Of a stretch of DNA of 20,240 nt, positions 7,370 through 18,615 are shown in pieces. How positions within the stretch are numbered: position 1 is the stretch's first letter; every line of letters begins with the position of its first letter. Made by a program: the position numbers and the translations under genes. A model generated the notes under the pieces. It saw only the letters and a list, made by a program, of their open reading frames with translations, did no database searches and was not told the DNA's origin. The stretch is taken from contig JAIVJE010000025.1 of NCBI GenBank assembly GCA_020200195.1, forward strand, positions 1,422 to 21,661, given 5' to 3'. This DNA comes from Acidobacteriota bacterium. Its GTDB lineage: Bacteria > Acidobacteriota > Vicinamibacteria > Vicinamibacterales > 2-12-FULL-66-21.

Positions 7370-7375
7370 ATTATA
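7370..7375 (-). promoter_or_regulatory. Putative -10 element for queG (leaderless start)
   Basis: On the minus strand TATAAT ends 8 nt before the queG ATG, so transcription would begin at or within about 2 nt of the start codon. No good -35 box lies 16-18 nt upstream (best match about 3/6). It is supported mainly by the perfect hexamer in high-GC DNA and the lack of a ribosome-binding site. Confidence 0.5.
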
Positions 7376-7405
7376 GGCAGGCGCACGCCGCGGGTGCAGT
7401 GGGGA

Positions 7406-10153
<2,748 letters not shown>

Positions 10154-10224
10154 CCCGTGATCATCCCTCACACCGGACAACGCATGCAAGGCGGGCATTC
10201 GGAGGTTCGTTAGGTGCGGGTCGG

Positions 10225-11617
10225 TCAACGAATCATTGAAGGCATCGCGCTGAGAAACTGGCGCGCCACGTCGGCGGGATCCTGCCGACCGGCATCGACC
10301 GCGTGATTCATTCTCCATGAGACCGCTGGTCGCATCGCCTGCAATGAGGTCGACCTGCCGCTCGGCGAGCGCGCGGTAAATCAGTGACAGGTCCATGGCC
10401 CGAGGCGGCGAGGCGAACCGCAGGTTGTACGCGCTCGACAGGCCCGGATATCCGTCGGCCCGCTGCAGGAACTCGTAGCCGAAGCCGGCTGACCAGCGGC
10501 CGGCGTGCGGCGCGACATCCGCGATGGTCCGCAGGCTGAGCGCTTTGGCGTCGGCGCCGCGGACGAGGATCGCGAACGTGTTCTCGAACCCGAGCGGGTC
10601 GAACAGCGTGAGGCCGGCGTCTGCATATCGGCGCCGCACCGCGTCCAACACGCGCCGCGGATCCGTATCCGTTGGCTGCCGGAAAATCGCGGCGTGCGCC
10701 GTGCCCGAATACTCCACGTAGGCGTCGATCTCGCCGGAACGAATTGCGCGGTCGCAGATGAAGGTGCCGCCGAGATTCAACCGTCGTTCGACCGACAGGC
10801 CTGTGCGCGTCTCGATCGTCTGCGCAATCAACTCGCCCAGCAGAATCTGCTCGGTGAAATTCTTCGACCCTATGCTGATCGCGTCGCTGCGCGTCCGCGT
10901 GAGCACCGCCGCACCCGCGAGCACCGCGACGACTATAAGCGCCACGGCGGCGCCACGTGAGCGCGTCCATTGGCCACGGCCGGTCGCACGCGCCCGCGTG
11001 GCGCGTTCGATCAACGTCAGGCTGCCGTCCAGGATGAGCGCCAGGGCCGCCGCCGGCACGGCGCCGGCGAGGATGACTGTCGGTTCGACCATCGCGAGGC
11101 CGCGGAAAATGTATTCGCCGAGGCCGCCTGCCCCCACTGCAGCGGCAATCGTCGCCGTCCCCACGGCGATCACCGAGGCGACCCGGATGCCGGCGACGAT
11201 CGACGGAAGCGCGAGCGGCAACTCGACCTGGCGCAGGAGTTGCGCCGGCGTCATGCCGAGCGCCGTGCCCGCTTCGACCAGCGCGACGTCTACCGATCGA
11301 ATCCCGGCGACGGTCGTCCTGATGATTGGCAGCAGCGCGTACAGAAACAACACGATGATCGCCACGCGCGCGCCAAGGCCGCCGACCACAGGCAGCGGCA
11401 GCAGAAAGCCGAACATGGCGAGGCTCGGAATGGTCTGCGCGATATTCGCCAGCCAGACGATCGGCGCGCCGGCGCGGGGTCGCCGGGCGGCGAGAATGCC
11501 CACGGGGACGCCCACCGCGACTGCGGCAAGCGTGGAGACCCCTACCAGGACGAGGTGCTGCGCTGCGAGCGACGCGAACTCCGTCCCGTGCGCGCGCCAG
11601 AACTCCAGCAGCTTCAT
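10225..11617 (-). CDS. OpuC/EgtU-like permease fused to a substrate-binding domain, disrupted near the C terminus
   Basis: From ATG 11617, residues about 15-205 are a betaine/carnitine/choline-type ABC permease with several hydrophobic helices and the ATPase-docking EAGTALGMTPAQLLRQVELP loop (115-134). A transmembrane linker (222-240) leads to a periplasmic OpuAC-type binding domain beginning SIGSKNFTEQILLGELIAQ (248-266). After GDATSGL (about 433) some 60 expected residues, including the second-lobe EDD..FPPYDA region, are absent. The normal family ending (NHAVDAGRQDPADVARQFL) is found in the next frame at 10225-10311. So there is an internal deletion with a frame change. The N-terminal frame then runs on into aconitase. 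The ATG overlaps the ATPase stop (ATGA). Substrate is probably a quaternary-amine osmolyte or a related compound. The permease half looks intact; the binding half is probably non-functional. Confidence 0.82.
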
Positions 11618-12396
11618 CGAGGACCGCCGCCGAACGTCGCGGCGGCCTCGATCAGCGGCAGGAGCAGAGGCCGCACGCGCGCATCGTCCGAGCGCGCGAG
11701 TCGGGACGGCGCAGCGAGCGCCGCGAGGGTTCCCTCGGCGATCACGCCAACACGCGACGCCAGCGCGAACGCCTCCGCCATGTCGTGGGTGACGAGCACG
11801 ACGGTCTTCCGGAGGTGTTCCTGAATCCGCCTGAACTCGACGTGCATCTCGCTTCGCGTGATGGGATCGAGCGCCCCGAACGGTTCGTCCATCAGGAGGA
11901 TCGGCGGATCGGCCGCGAGCGCCCGCGCGACGCCGACTCGCTGGCGCTGGCCGCCCGATAATTCGTGGGGCCATCGCAGCGCGTACTCCGCCGCCGGCAG
12001 ACCGACCAGGTCGAGCAACTCCCGGCAACGTGCGGTGATCCGAGGGAGCGCCCAACCCAGCAGCCTCGGCACGACCGAGACGTTCTCGGCAACCGAGAGG
12101 TGCGGGAACAGTCCGATTTCCTGCAGCACATACCCGATCTGGCGGCGCAATGCGAATGCATTCCAGACACGGGTGGTACGGCCCATGACGAGGACATCGC
12201 CTGCGTCAGGCTCCAACAAGCCATTGATGAGTTTGAGGATGGTACTCTTCCCAGCGCCACTCCGGCCGACCAGCGCAATGGTCTCGCCGGCGTCTATCGC
12301 GAGATCGAAGCCACGCAGTACGGCGATCGGGCCACGCGACGCATGCACGCCGGCGAACACGATCGCGGCCGAGCTGTCCGCGCCGGTCTGCGTCAC
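11614..12396 (-). CDS. Osmoprotectant-type ABC transporter ATP-binding protein
   Basis: A 260-residue ABC ATPase of the OpuCA/EgtUA/YehX group that powers uptake through the adjacent permease. Walker A is GRSGAGKS (44-51), with Q-loop Gln92 in YVLQEIGLFPHLS, signature LSGGQRQ (146-152), Walker B ILLMDEP (166-172), D-loop ALD (175-177) and switch His204 (VTHD). It ends soon after the ATPase core and lacks the C-terminal CBS pair of OpuCA/OpuAA, so the ionic-strength sensing described for CBS-bearing relatives is not expected. Its stop overlaps the permease ATG by 4 nt, so the two are translationally coupled. It is divergent from the two small hydrophilic protein genes, with 58 nt between start codons. 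Confidence 0.92.
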   Translation of the reverse strand: MTQTGADSSAAIVFAGVHASRGPIAVLRGFDLAIDAGETIALVGRSGAGKSTILKLINGLLEPDAGDVLVMGRTTRVWNAFALRRQIGYVLQEIGLFPHLSVAENVSVVPRLLGWALPRITARCRELLDLVGLPAAEYALRWPHELSGGQRQRVGVARALAADPPILLMDEPFGALDPITRSEMHVEFRRIQEHLRKTVVLVTHDMAEAFALASRVGVIAEGTLAALAAPSRLARSDDARVRPLLLPLIEAAATFGGGPR

Positions 12397-12454
12397 CGGG
12401 CGACTCTACTTCAGCGGCACGCGGTTTGCCACTTGACGCCACGGAGGCACTCAC

Positions 12455-12847
12455 ATGGCAGATACCGATGCGGGGAACCAGAAGTCCGAGAAGAGCAAGG
12501 CTGAAGGGGAGCCCTGGAGCTCGGAACAAGACACCGCGGCAGAGGTCGATCGCGACAGCCGTGGCCAGACTACCGAAGTACGAGAGATCGATCAGAGCGG
12601 CGGGCCGCGGCGTAAAGGAAGTACCGGCAGGAACGATTCCGGAGTAGGCAGCGAGGTCGAGAACGACAACGATGCGGCCACTCGTTATCGCGGAACGGAC
12701 GGCGACGACGGGGGGATCACGAACAGACCGTTGGACGAAGAACGCGAGAACCAGGAAGCGCTGCCGGAACGCGGAAAGGCCCGTGCCGGAGCGAACGCCG
12801 GACACGGACATGAAACGAACGATGCCAATCTGGGCGGTGACCAATGA
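12455..12847 (+). CDS. Small, highly hydrophilic (hydrophilin-like) protein of unknown function
   Basis: A 130-residue protein not recognised as a named family. It is almost entirely charged or polar, with about 15% glycine (19 of 130), no Cys and no hydrophobic segment, so it is predicted disordered. This fits the loose definition of hydrophilins (over 6% Gly, very hydrophilic), proteins often linked to water-deficit stress. The assignment is by composition only. Reality of the gene is supported by a good Shine-Dalgarno (GGAGG, 12443-12447, 7 nt before ATG) and by an ATGA overlap with the next gene. It is divergent from the osmolyte-type ABC transporter, which fits a stress role by inference. 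No signal peptide. Confidence 0.65.
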   Translation: MADTDAGNQKSEKSKAEGEPWSSEQDTAAEVDRDSRGQTTEVREIDQSGGPRRKGSTGRNDSGVGSEVENDNDAATRYRGTDGDDGGITNRPLDEERENQEALPERGKARAGANAGHGHETNDANLGGDQ

Positions 12848-13050
12848 GCGCTGACCGCGGCACCAATCCGTTCGATCCTACCGATGAGCGCACCGCGGAC
12901 CCGATCCCCGGCAGCGAGGCGCCAACCCGCTTCGATGAAGACGCGCCGCCTGCCCCGGACCGTGAGGACGACCGGACGCGACGCGATGAGCGGGGAGCGG
13001 ACGACCCGGTCCTTCCAACAGACGACGCCAGCCTGGGCACGAAGATCTGA
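12844..13050 (+). CDS. Small acidic disordered protein coupled to the upstream hydrophilic protein
   Basis: A 68-residue protein, rich in Asp, Arg, Pro and Thr, with no hydrophobic segment and no recognisable domain. The ATG lies in an ATGA overlap with the previous stop, a typical translational-coupling arrangement and the main evidence that it is expressed. It carries motifs such as NPFDPTDERTADP and ends DDASLGTKI. It may be a second small stress protein; function unknown. The gene ends convergently with the outer-membrane protein gene after 33 nt, and no convincing terminator is visible there. Confidence 0.55.
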   Translation: MSADRGTNPFDPTDERTADPIPGSEAPTRFDEDAPPAPDREDDRTRRDERGADDPVLPTDDASLGTKI

Positions 13051-13083
13051 CGGGTGCTGCCAGGGGCAAAAAGTTTTGGCGCT

Positions 13084-13794
13084 TTAGAAAAGGTACAGGA
13101 GAGAAACCGCTGCGAAGGTCTGGGTGCTGCGGCGGTCCGGGAGATCGAGTCCGCCTTCACGCGACGAGATGCCCACATCCACTCGCAGTCCGGAGCGACG
13201 GGCCCCGGGGGCGGACAGCACCTTCAGACCAGCGCCTCCATGGTATTCGGTGCCCGTCTCAACGAGCTCGTCGCCTTCGTGCAGTTCACGCACGTAGCCC
13301 GCGCCGAGAGCGAAGAACGGTACTGCGCGACCGGAGGCGAACGACAACTGGGGAAGATGTACGACTACTGATCCGTCGAACACGTAGTGACTGACTTTTT
13401 CTTCAGCCGTCACGTCGGCCGCCTGCTCCGCATCGCCCGTGATCCTGACCGCGAGCGTGGGCTTGGCGTACCGCGCGCCCGCCTCGATCGCCACGCTGCG
13501 AGTGACGTAGTAGGCGAGACGCCCCTGAACGCCGGTTGCAGCCGCGAGCCGGCTGGTTGTTGTGAACTGCTCGAACGGTGACGTGTCGGTGGTGCTGTTG
13601 CGGGTCAGTGCCGCCGTACGGTCTTCCAGATCGAACCCAGCAAGCCAGACGGCGCCGGCGCTGACTTCCCACGCTCCGGTGCGCGGTACTTCTCGGACGC
13701 GCTTGCGGATCAAGACCTGCCCGGCGGCTGGCGATGCCACCGCGAGCGAGAGCACCACGCTGGCTGCCAGTCGCCACGCGTGCCGCCCGATCAC
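13084..13794 (-). CDS. Small outer-membrane beta-barrel protein
   Basis: A 236-residue protein with signal peptide (1-25, cleavage near AAG|QV). It then shows alternating amphipathic strands rich in Gly and aromatics (AWEVSAGAVWLAGF, LAYYVTRSVAIEAGARY, VPFFALGAGYVREL, GLRVDVGISSREGG) and a C-terminal strand ending in Phe (FAAVSLLYLF). The terminal aromatic is the usual BAM recognition feature of Gram-negative barrels. The size fits an 8-10-strand barrel of the OmpA/Opr-like type. The start is GTG 13794, overlapping the matrixin stop as GTGA, so it is translated with the protease. Possible roles are anchor, receptor or structural protein; nothing in the sequence decides. Confidence 0.75.
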   Translation of the reverse strand: MIGRHAWRLAASVVLSLAVASPAAGQVLIRKRVREVPRTGAWEVSAGAVWLAGFDLEDRTAALTRNSTTDTSPFEQFTTTSRLAAATGVQGRLAYYVTRSVAIEAGARYAKPTLAVRITGDAEQAADVTAEEKVSHYVFDGSVVVHLPQLSFASGRAVPFFALGAGYVRELHEGDELVETGTEYHGGAGLKVLSAPGARRSGLRVDVGISSREGGLDLPDRRSTQTFAAVSLLYLF

Positions 13795-14786
13795 TTCGGG
13801 CTCACTTTGATCTCGATGTCGCGGGTGCCTCCGCCGCGCGGAACGATGGCGAGCTTGTCGTGAAACTTCGCACTGAAATTCAGGTCGACCGAAAACGTCG
13901 CGTCGAAAAAGCTCTCGAGATCCCCGTCGTCGAGTGGTTCGGCCCGCAGGACATGCGGCCCCGGGTCGAGCCCGGCGATGACGAATGACCCGTCCGGGCT
14001 GAGTGTGAACCCGCCGACGAGCTTGCCGGTCCTCGGGTTGAACGCGACGACGTGTGCGCCGAGCACGCCCGTGCCGTTCTTGGTCACGCGTCCGCTGATG
14101 CTGCCGGTGTCGCGCTGGAATGCGGCAGTCGGGTAAATGTCGGAGATCCCGGCGAGGTCGTCGGCCTTGAGCGTCCTGTCAGCGACGTTGCCGGCGGCGA
14201 ACGCGATCGGGAACATCACCGCTTCGGCGCCCAGGACACGGCGGCCACCCGTCCGCATTTCGGTCTCGCCGAGAGCGGAATGCCCCAACCCATGCAAGTG
14301 GCCAATCTCGTGCAGGGCAATCGACTCCAGATCGAAGCTTCCGGCCTGTCCGGCAGACGACGTCGACCAGGGGAACGTCGCGTTGAAGAAGATGTCGGAT
14401 TCGACGATTTCGCCGGTGCGCACGTCGATCAGAAACGTGGTCGCGCCGAGCACGCGGTCCAGCTCAGGACGGTCGAGAAATCCCAGCACCGTCATGTCGT
14501 CGTCGTCGAACGGCGGCGCCTGGGTGAAGCCGGCGAACTGCGATGACGTCTGCGCGGTGTCGACCCCGTTCCATGTGTTGAATGCCCGCACCACCGCAGC
14601 CTGCAACTGCTGCGCCGTGACACCGGGAACTCCGCGGTTGGTGACGAAGTAGCGGATCGGGAAGTCATCCCACTTCAGGTTGACGGTCCCCGTGGATGCG
14701 CGAGAGCCAAGCTTCAAATAGCCAAGGACGGGCAGCGCGGAGACAAGAACCGCGACCGCGACGAGAATCCCTGCCGCACGTCTCAC
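13791..14786 (-). CDS. Secreted matrixin-like zinc metalloprotease with a C-terminal carboxypeptidase-regulatory-like domain
   Basis: A 331-residue protein. Signal peptide about 1-22; matrixin (M10A-like) catalytic domain about 33-220; beta-sandwich CarboxypepD_reg-like domain about 227-310 (SISGRVTKNGTGVLGAHVVA). The metzincin zinc motif HEIGHLHGLGH (159-169) supplies three His and the catalytic Glu160. AVMFP (190-193 region) gives the Met-turn Met191. KWDDFPIRYFV near 38-48 is a typical first strand of matrixins. No cysteine-switch propeptide (PRCGxPD) is visible, so latency must be handled otherwise. GTG start 14786 overlaps the upstream stop as GTGA. Likely acts outside the inner membrane; the target is unknown. 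Confidence 0.88.
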   Translation of the reverse strand: MRRAAGILVAVAVLVSALPVLGYLKLGSRASTGTVNLKWDDFPIRYFVTNRGVPGVTAQQLQAAVVRAFNTWNGVDTAQTSSQFAGFTQAPPFDDDDMTVLGFLDRPELDRVLGATTFLIDVRTGEIVESDIFFNATFPWSTSSAGQAGSFDLESIALHEIGHLHGLGHSALGETEMRTGGRRVLGAEAVMFPIAFAAGNVADRTLKADDLAGISDIYPTAAFQRDTGSISGRVTKNGTGVLGAHVVAFNPRTGKLVGGFTLSPDGSFVIAGLDPGPHVLRAEPLDDGDLESFFDATFSVDLNFSAKFHDKLAIVPRGGGTRDIEIKVSPK

Positions 14787-15337
14787 TGCGCGCCACCAGC
14801 CAGTTCCGCCATCACGGTGCGCACGCGCGCCGCAAACGACTCGAGGGCTTCGGGACGTCGGCCTGTCGCGCCGCGGATGACAAGTTCAGGTGCGTCGCCA
14901 CGCGCCAGCAACGGCGGTTGCACGACCATGCGACGGCCCGTGCTCGAATCGAACCGCACCCGGAAGACGCCCTGGTTCAATCCGAAGATGTGCGGCCGCG
15001 ATCCACGGACGGCGAAGAAGAGCACCGCCTCGTCGCCCGGTGCGAAGACGGGTGCGCCGACCATGACGCTGCGGTAGGCACCAAGCTGCCCGCCCGGGAC
15101 ACGGAACGTGATCGTCTGATCGGCGTTGCCCTTGAGATACGTGCCAACCTGGAACGTGACGAGACTGTCGATTCGCTTGCGGCCATCGGCCCACTCGGGA
15201 GTCACCGCGACGACGCGGCCATACGCGATGATCTGAGATCCGGAAACGACTTCGCGGAACTCCGCCGGGATGAGCACTGTGGCCTCGAGCCCGGGGCACA
15301 GCAGAAACAACGCGATCAAGGCAGCGAAACGGCGCAT
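14783..15337 (-). CDS. Secreted protein of unknown function preceding the matrixin gene
   Basis: A 184-residue protein with signal peptide (about 1-19, ending GLEA|TV). The mature part looks beta-rich (IIAYGRVVAVTPEW, LVTFQVGTYLKG, QTITFRVPGGQLGAYRSVM, AVLFFAVRG) with a short C-terminal helix. I do not recognise a characterised family. The pattern of strands with G-R-V-V and L-K-G resembles small exported proteins that often accompany matrixin genes. The ATG follows the lpxB stop after 9 nt, and its own stop overlaps the matrixin start by 4 nt. This suggests a functional partner of the protease, for example an inhibitor, chaperone or substrate (inference). Confidence 0.75.
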   Translation of the reverse strand: MRRFAALIALFLLCPGLEATVLIPAEFREVVSGSQIIAYGRVVAVTPEWADGRKRIDSLVTFQVGTYLKGNADQTITFRVPGGQLGAYRSVMVGAPVFAPGDEAVLFFAVRGSRPHIFGLNQGVFRVRFDSSTGRRMVVQPPLLARGDAPELVIRGATGRRPEALESFAARVRTVMAELAGGAQ

Positions 15338-15346
15338 CTCAGCAGT

Positions 15347-16504
15347 CTACCCCAAAGATTGACGCGAGGCCGCGCGCGCGACGTCGAGCACGGCGATCGC
15401 GGCCCGTCGGCTCGCCCCCGGTTCGCCCAGGCGAGACTTGACGTCCCGCAGCTGCGCACGGAGGCGTGACGCATGGTCCGGATCGGTGAGTACCGTGAGC
15501 GCTTCCTTGGCGACCGCGTCAGGTGTGAAAGCGTCCTGAATCAGCTCGGGGACGATACGCGCGCCGGCGACCAGATTGACCATCGCGTACGTGTCCACAT
15601 GGACGAACGGTTTGCCCAGGCCATACGTCAGCTGCGAGAGGCGATACACGACGACCATCGGACATTCGTGCAGCGCCGCCTGCACTGTGACCGTTCCGGA
15701 CGCCACCAGCGCGACGTCGGCGCTGGCAAGCACGTCATCGGCAAGGCCTTCGACGACGGTGACCGCGGCGCCGCCGCTTCTGAGCGTTTCGAGCGGACTG
15801 AAAAGGTCGTCCGCAAGGTGCGGCGCGCGCGCGACGATGAATTGCACCGCCGGCAGCCGGGCGCGAATCAGCGCGGCGGCGCGCGCAAGGTCGGGAAGAA
15901 TGGCCCGCAGCTCGTTGCGGCGGCTGCCGGGCAGGAGCGCTACCACCGGGCGATCCCCGTCGAGCCCGTGACGTGTGAGAAACCCACGTCTCGATTCCGG
16001 CTTACGTGCGAGATCCAGGAGCGGATGCCCGACCCACTGCACCGGGACGCCTGCATCGCGGTAGATCTTTTCCTCGAACGGAAAGATGACGAGCACGCGA
16101 TCCGCGAGCCGTTTCATCGTCTTCATGCGGCCCCGGCGCCACGCCCAGAGCTGCGGGCTGATGTAATAGACGACCGGGATGCCCCGTTTGCGCATGGCGC
16201 GGGCCAGCGCGAAATTGAAGTCCGGGAAATCGATCGCGACGAACACATCAGGAGGTGTCGTCTCGGCTTCGGCCACGAGTCGCCGGTACGTTTCGTACGT
16301 CCGCGGCAACAGTCGCGCGACCTCGAGGATGCCGGTGACAGAGAGGCCGCTGAAGTGGCCGACGAGCCGGGCGCCGGCGTCGTGAAGGCGATCTCCCCCG
16401 AACCCGATGATCTCGGCCGATGGTTCGAGCTGCAGAATCTCCGTCGCGAGCGCGGCGCCGTAGAGATCGCCGGACGGCTCGCCGCACGAGATCATCAGGC
16501 GCAA
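15347..16504 (-). CDS. lpxB: Lipid-A-disaccharide synthase LpxB
   Basis: A 385-residue GT19 glycosyltransferase. It joins UDP-2,3-diacylglucosamine and lipid X to make the lipid A disaccharide at the inner-membrane face. Family blocks are MISCGEPSGDLYGA at the N terminus, VFVAIDFPDFNF, YYISPQLWAWRRGRMK, RVLVIFPFE, WVGHPLLD, ALLPGSRRNE, ALVASGTVTVQAAL and the YAMVNLVAGARIVPELIQ end region. Length is normal. The start is probably TTG 16504 (LRLMISCGEP), with GGAG 9-12 nt upstream. ATG 16495 is an alternative but would leave the Shine-Dalgarno too far away. It begins 16 nt after the M16 partner gene stop, and this order (lpxD, M16, M16, lpxB) puts two proteases inside the lipid A neighbourhood. 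Confidence 0.95.
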   Translation of the reverse strand: MRLMISCGEPSGDLYGAALATEILQLEPSAEIIGFGGDRLHDAGARLVGHFSGLSVTGILEVARLLPRTYETYRRLVAEAETTPPDVFVAIDFPDFNFALARAMRKRGIPVVYYISPQLWAWRRGRMKTMKRLADRVLVIFPFEEKIYRDAGVPVQWVGHPLLDLARKPESRRGFLTRHGLDGDRPVVALLPGSRRNELRAILPDLARAAALIRARLPAVQFIVARAPHLADDLFSPLETLRSGGAAVTVVEGLADDVLASADVALVASGTVTVQAALHECPMVVVYRLSQLTYGLGKPFVHVDTYAMVNLVAGARIVPELIQDAFTPDAVAKEALTVLTDPDHASRLRAQLRDVKSRLGEPGASRRAAIAVLDVARAASRQSLG

Positions 16505-16520
16505 CGGCAGCGGCTCCGGA

Positions 16521-18615
16521 TCAGCTCGGTTTCGTGAAAAGTGCCGGCGGGAGCGATACGTTGTACTCGAACGTCTGCAGCCGGCGCTCGATGTTCGGCG
16601 CCCCAGGCCGCTGGAGCACCGCACGGAAGGCCACCTGCAGGCCGTTCATGTCGCGGTAGTCGGAGAATGCTTCTTCAGCGACACCTGCACCATCAGCGGC
16701 CAGGTAGCGCTGCTTGACGATCAGGGAGGTGACCGGATCGAGGATCACGGTAAGGCCGCGCATGCCGGCGGAGGTCACGTTGAGGCCGGGTAGCGACTGA
16801 CCTGCCTCCATCACATCAGTCCGGGTGGCGGTGAGCCGTCCGTCAACCAGCGCCAGCAACAGCGGCAGGGAGTCTCGCTGCACGATCGCGCGCATCTGAG
16901 CCGCAACCTGTGGCGGAGCCTCGCGCGATCCACGGGCGTCCTCGACCCAGAAGGTACCAGCGGCAAAGACCTGCACGAGTGGGCCCTCCGGGGTGGAGGC
17001 TTCGATACGAAAGGATCCCGGATAGCGGATGCTCGTCGTCGTCGGCACCTCGGTACGGGTACCTGCCATGTCGATCACGGTCGTGGAGACCGCTTTTACC
17101 GTGCGTATCGAACGCAGTTTCTCGAGACCACCTTTCGCACGCACGGCGCGGAGGATGAGCTCGCGCGCTCCGTCCTCCGCTGCAGCCGCGGCGGCGGTGG
17201 TGCGGAACCCGGCAGGTTCGAGCCGTCCGGCCGGCGCACGCTGACGCCGCAGATCCACTGATGCGAGGTCGAGCTCTCCCAGCGGAATCCGCTCGAACTG
17301 CTCGAACCCCATTCCCGGAAGCTGCTTGGCGAACGCGGCCGCGTCACCAACGAGCACTATCGACAGCCGATCCGGGTGTAAGTACTCTTTTGCAACGCGC
17401 TGGATGTCGTCGACCGTCACCGCGTTCACCCGATCGCGGAACGTCTCGAGCTCGCTCAGGTCGAGGCCATAGAACACGGCATTCAGGATCTGCAGGGCGA
17501 TCGCGCTCGGCGTTTCGATGGTCAGCGGAAAGCTTCCCGTCAAGTACGCCTGTGCGTCAGCCAATTCGCGCGGCTGCACCCGCTGCCGCTGCAGCTTCCA
17601 GAACTCGTCCACGATGAGGCGCAGCACTTCACCGGTCGAGTCCGACCGGGTATCGGTGTCGGCAACGACGTCTCCGCCTTCCTTGAGCCCGTTCGTGTCA
17701 GCGGAAGCACCGTAGGTGAGGCCGCGCTCCGATCGCAGCACCCGATGCAGCCGATTCCCGCCCTCACCACCAAGGATCTTGATGGCGAGGTCCAGCGCCA
17801 GGTAGTCCTTGTGCTTGCGCGGCAATCCGGTGTGGCCCACGCGAATCTCGGTCTGCACGGCGCCCGGCCGATCGATGACGACGACGCGCCGGGTCGGCGG
17901 CGGAAGGTCCCCGGATGACGCGGCCGTGTTGGAGGCGCGCGGCCATGCGCGGAACGCCCGTTCCGCGCCGGCGAACGCTTCGTCGCTCGCCACGTCACCG
18001 ACGATAGCGAGGATGGCGTTGTTCGCGCCGAACCATGCCTTGTGAAACGTCACCAGGTCCTCGCGCGTGATGGCGGCAACCGAGGTCGGCGTGCCGGCGT
18101 CCGGCCGGCCGTACGGGTGGAAGCCGTACACGAGGCGATCGAACACGACGCCTGCCAGATAGTCGGGATCGTCGTAGCTGACCTTGAGTCCTGCCTGAAA
18201 CTGCTGCCGCTGCCGGTCGAGCTCTTCCTCGGCGAACGCCGGATTGCGTGCGACGTCCGACACCATGTCGAGCGCGAGATTGAAGCTGTCTTTCATCACG
18301 ACCGCGCTGACGGACGACAGGTCGCGGCTGGACCCGGTACCGAGCGCGCCGCCGATCGAATCGATGGCGGTGGCGATCTGCTCTGCGGTCCGCGTCGTAG
18401 TGCCCTGATCGAGCAACGCCGCCACCATAGTCGCGACGCCGGGCTTGGCCGGCGGATCCTGGGCGCCGCCGGCGCGCACGATCAAGCGCCTTTACGTCCC
18501 GGGCCGGCAGCGGTCGCGGCGGCCGCTCTGACGGCCAGTCCGGCACCTGCGCCGCCGCGGCGTGCGCGACGAACGTCAACAGCGCGGCGCCGTACCACGA
18601 CGCGCGGCGCGTCAT
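16521..18615 (-). CDS. M16 peptidase partner subunit without HxxEH, with an extra C-terminal domain; N terminus broken by deletion and frameshift
   Basis: Translation from ATG 18615 gives a signal peptide and AQVPDWPSERPP...PARDVK (42 residues, to about 18490). The sequence then jumps, in another frame, to LIVRAGGAQDPPAKPGV (from 18485). About 30 residues (the LxNGLxVxx..E strand of M16 proteins) are missing. Numbered from 18485, residues 1-400 hold the two M16 halves. The usual HxxEH position reads VATMVAALLDQG, so the subunit is non-catalytic. LRSERGLTYGA (250-260) keeps the Arg/Tyr of the companion subunit. Residues about 441-654 form an added beta-rich domain resembling LolA/LppX-type lipoprotein-carrier folds (KGGLEKLRSI, YPGSFRIEAS, NGLQVAFRAVLQ). 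It overlaps the catalytic gene by 4 nt (ATGA), as expected for a heterodimer. Confidence 0.82.

Noticed and set aside
10758..11824. Long plus-strand frames opposite the ABC transporter genes
   Set aside because: Shadows of the permease/binding gene. The composition is Arg/Ala/Thr noise, while the minus strand carries clear ABC motifs.
11618..12055. Upstream extension of the permease frame to 12055
   Set aside because: This stretch is an alternative frame inside the ABC ATPase gene. The ATGA overlap at 11614-11617 marks the real start.
13051..13083. Terminator between the convergent small protein and barrel genes
   Set aside because: Only a 4-bp stem (GCCA/TGGC) with a long loop is visible, which is too weak to call.
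16505..16624. Upstream extension of lpxB to 16624
   Set aside because: It would overlap the end of the M16 partner gene and adds an Arg/Ser-rich tail not found in LpxB. A Shine-Dalgarno supports TTG 16504.
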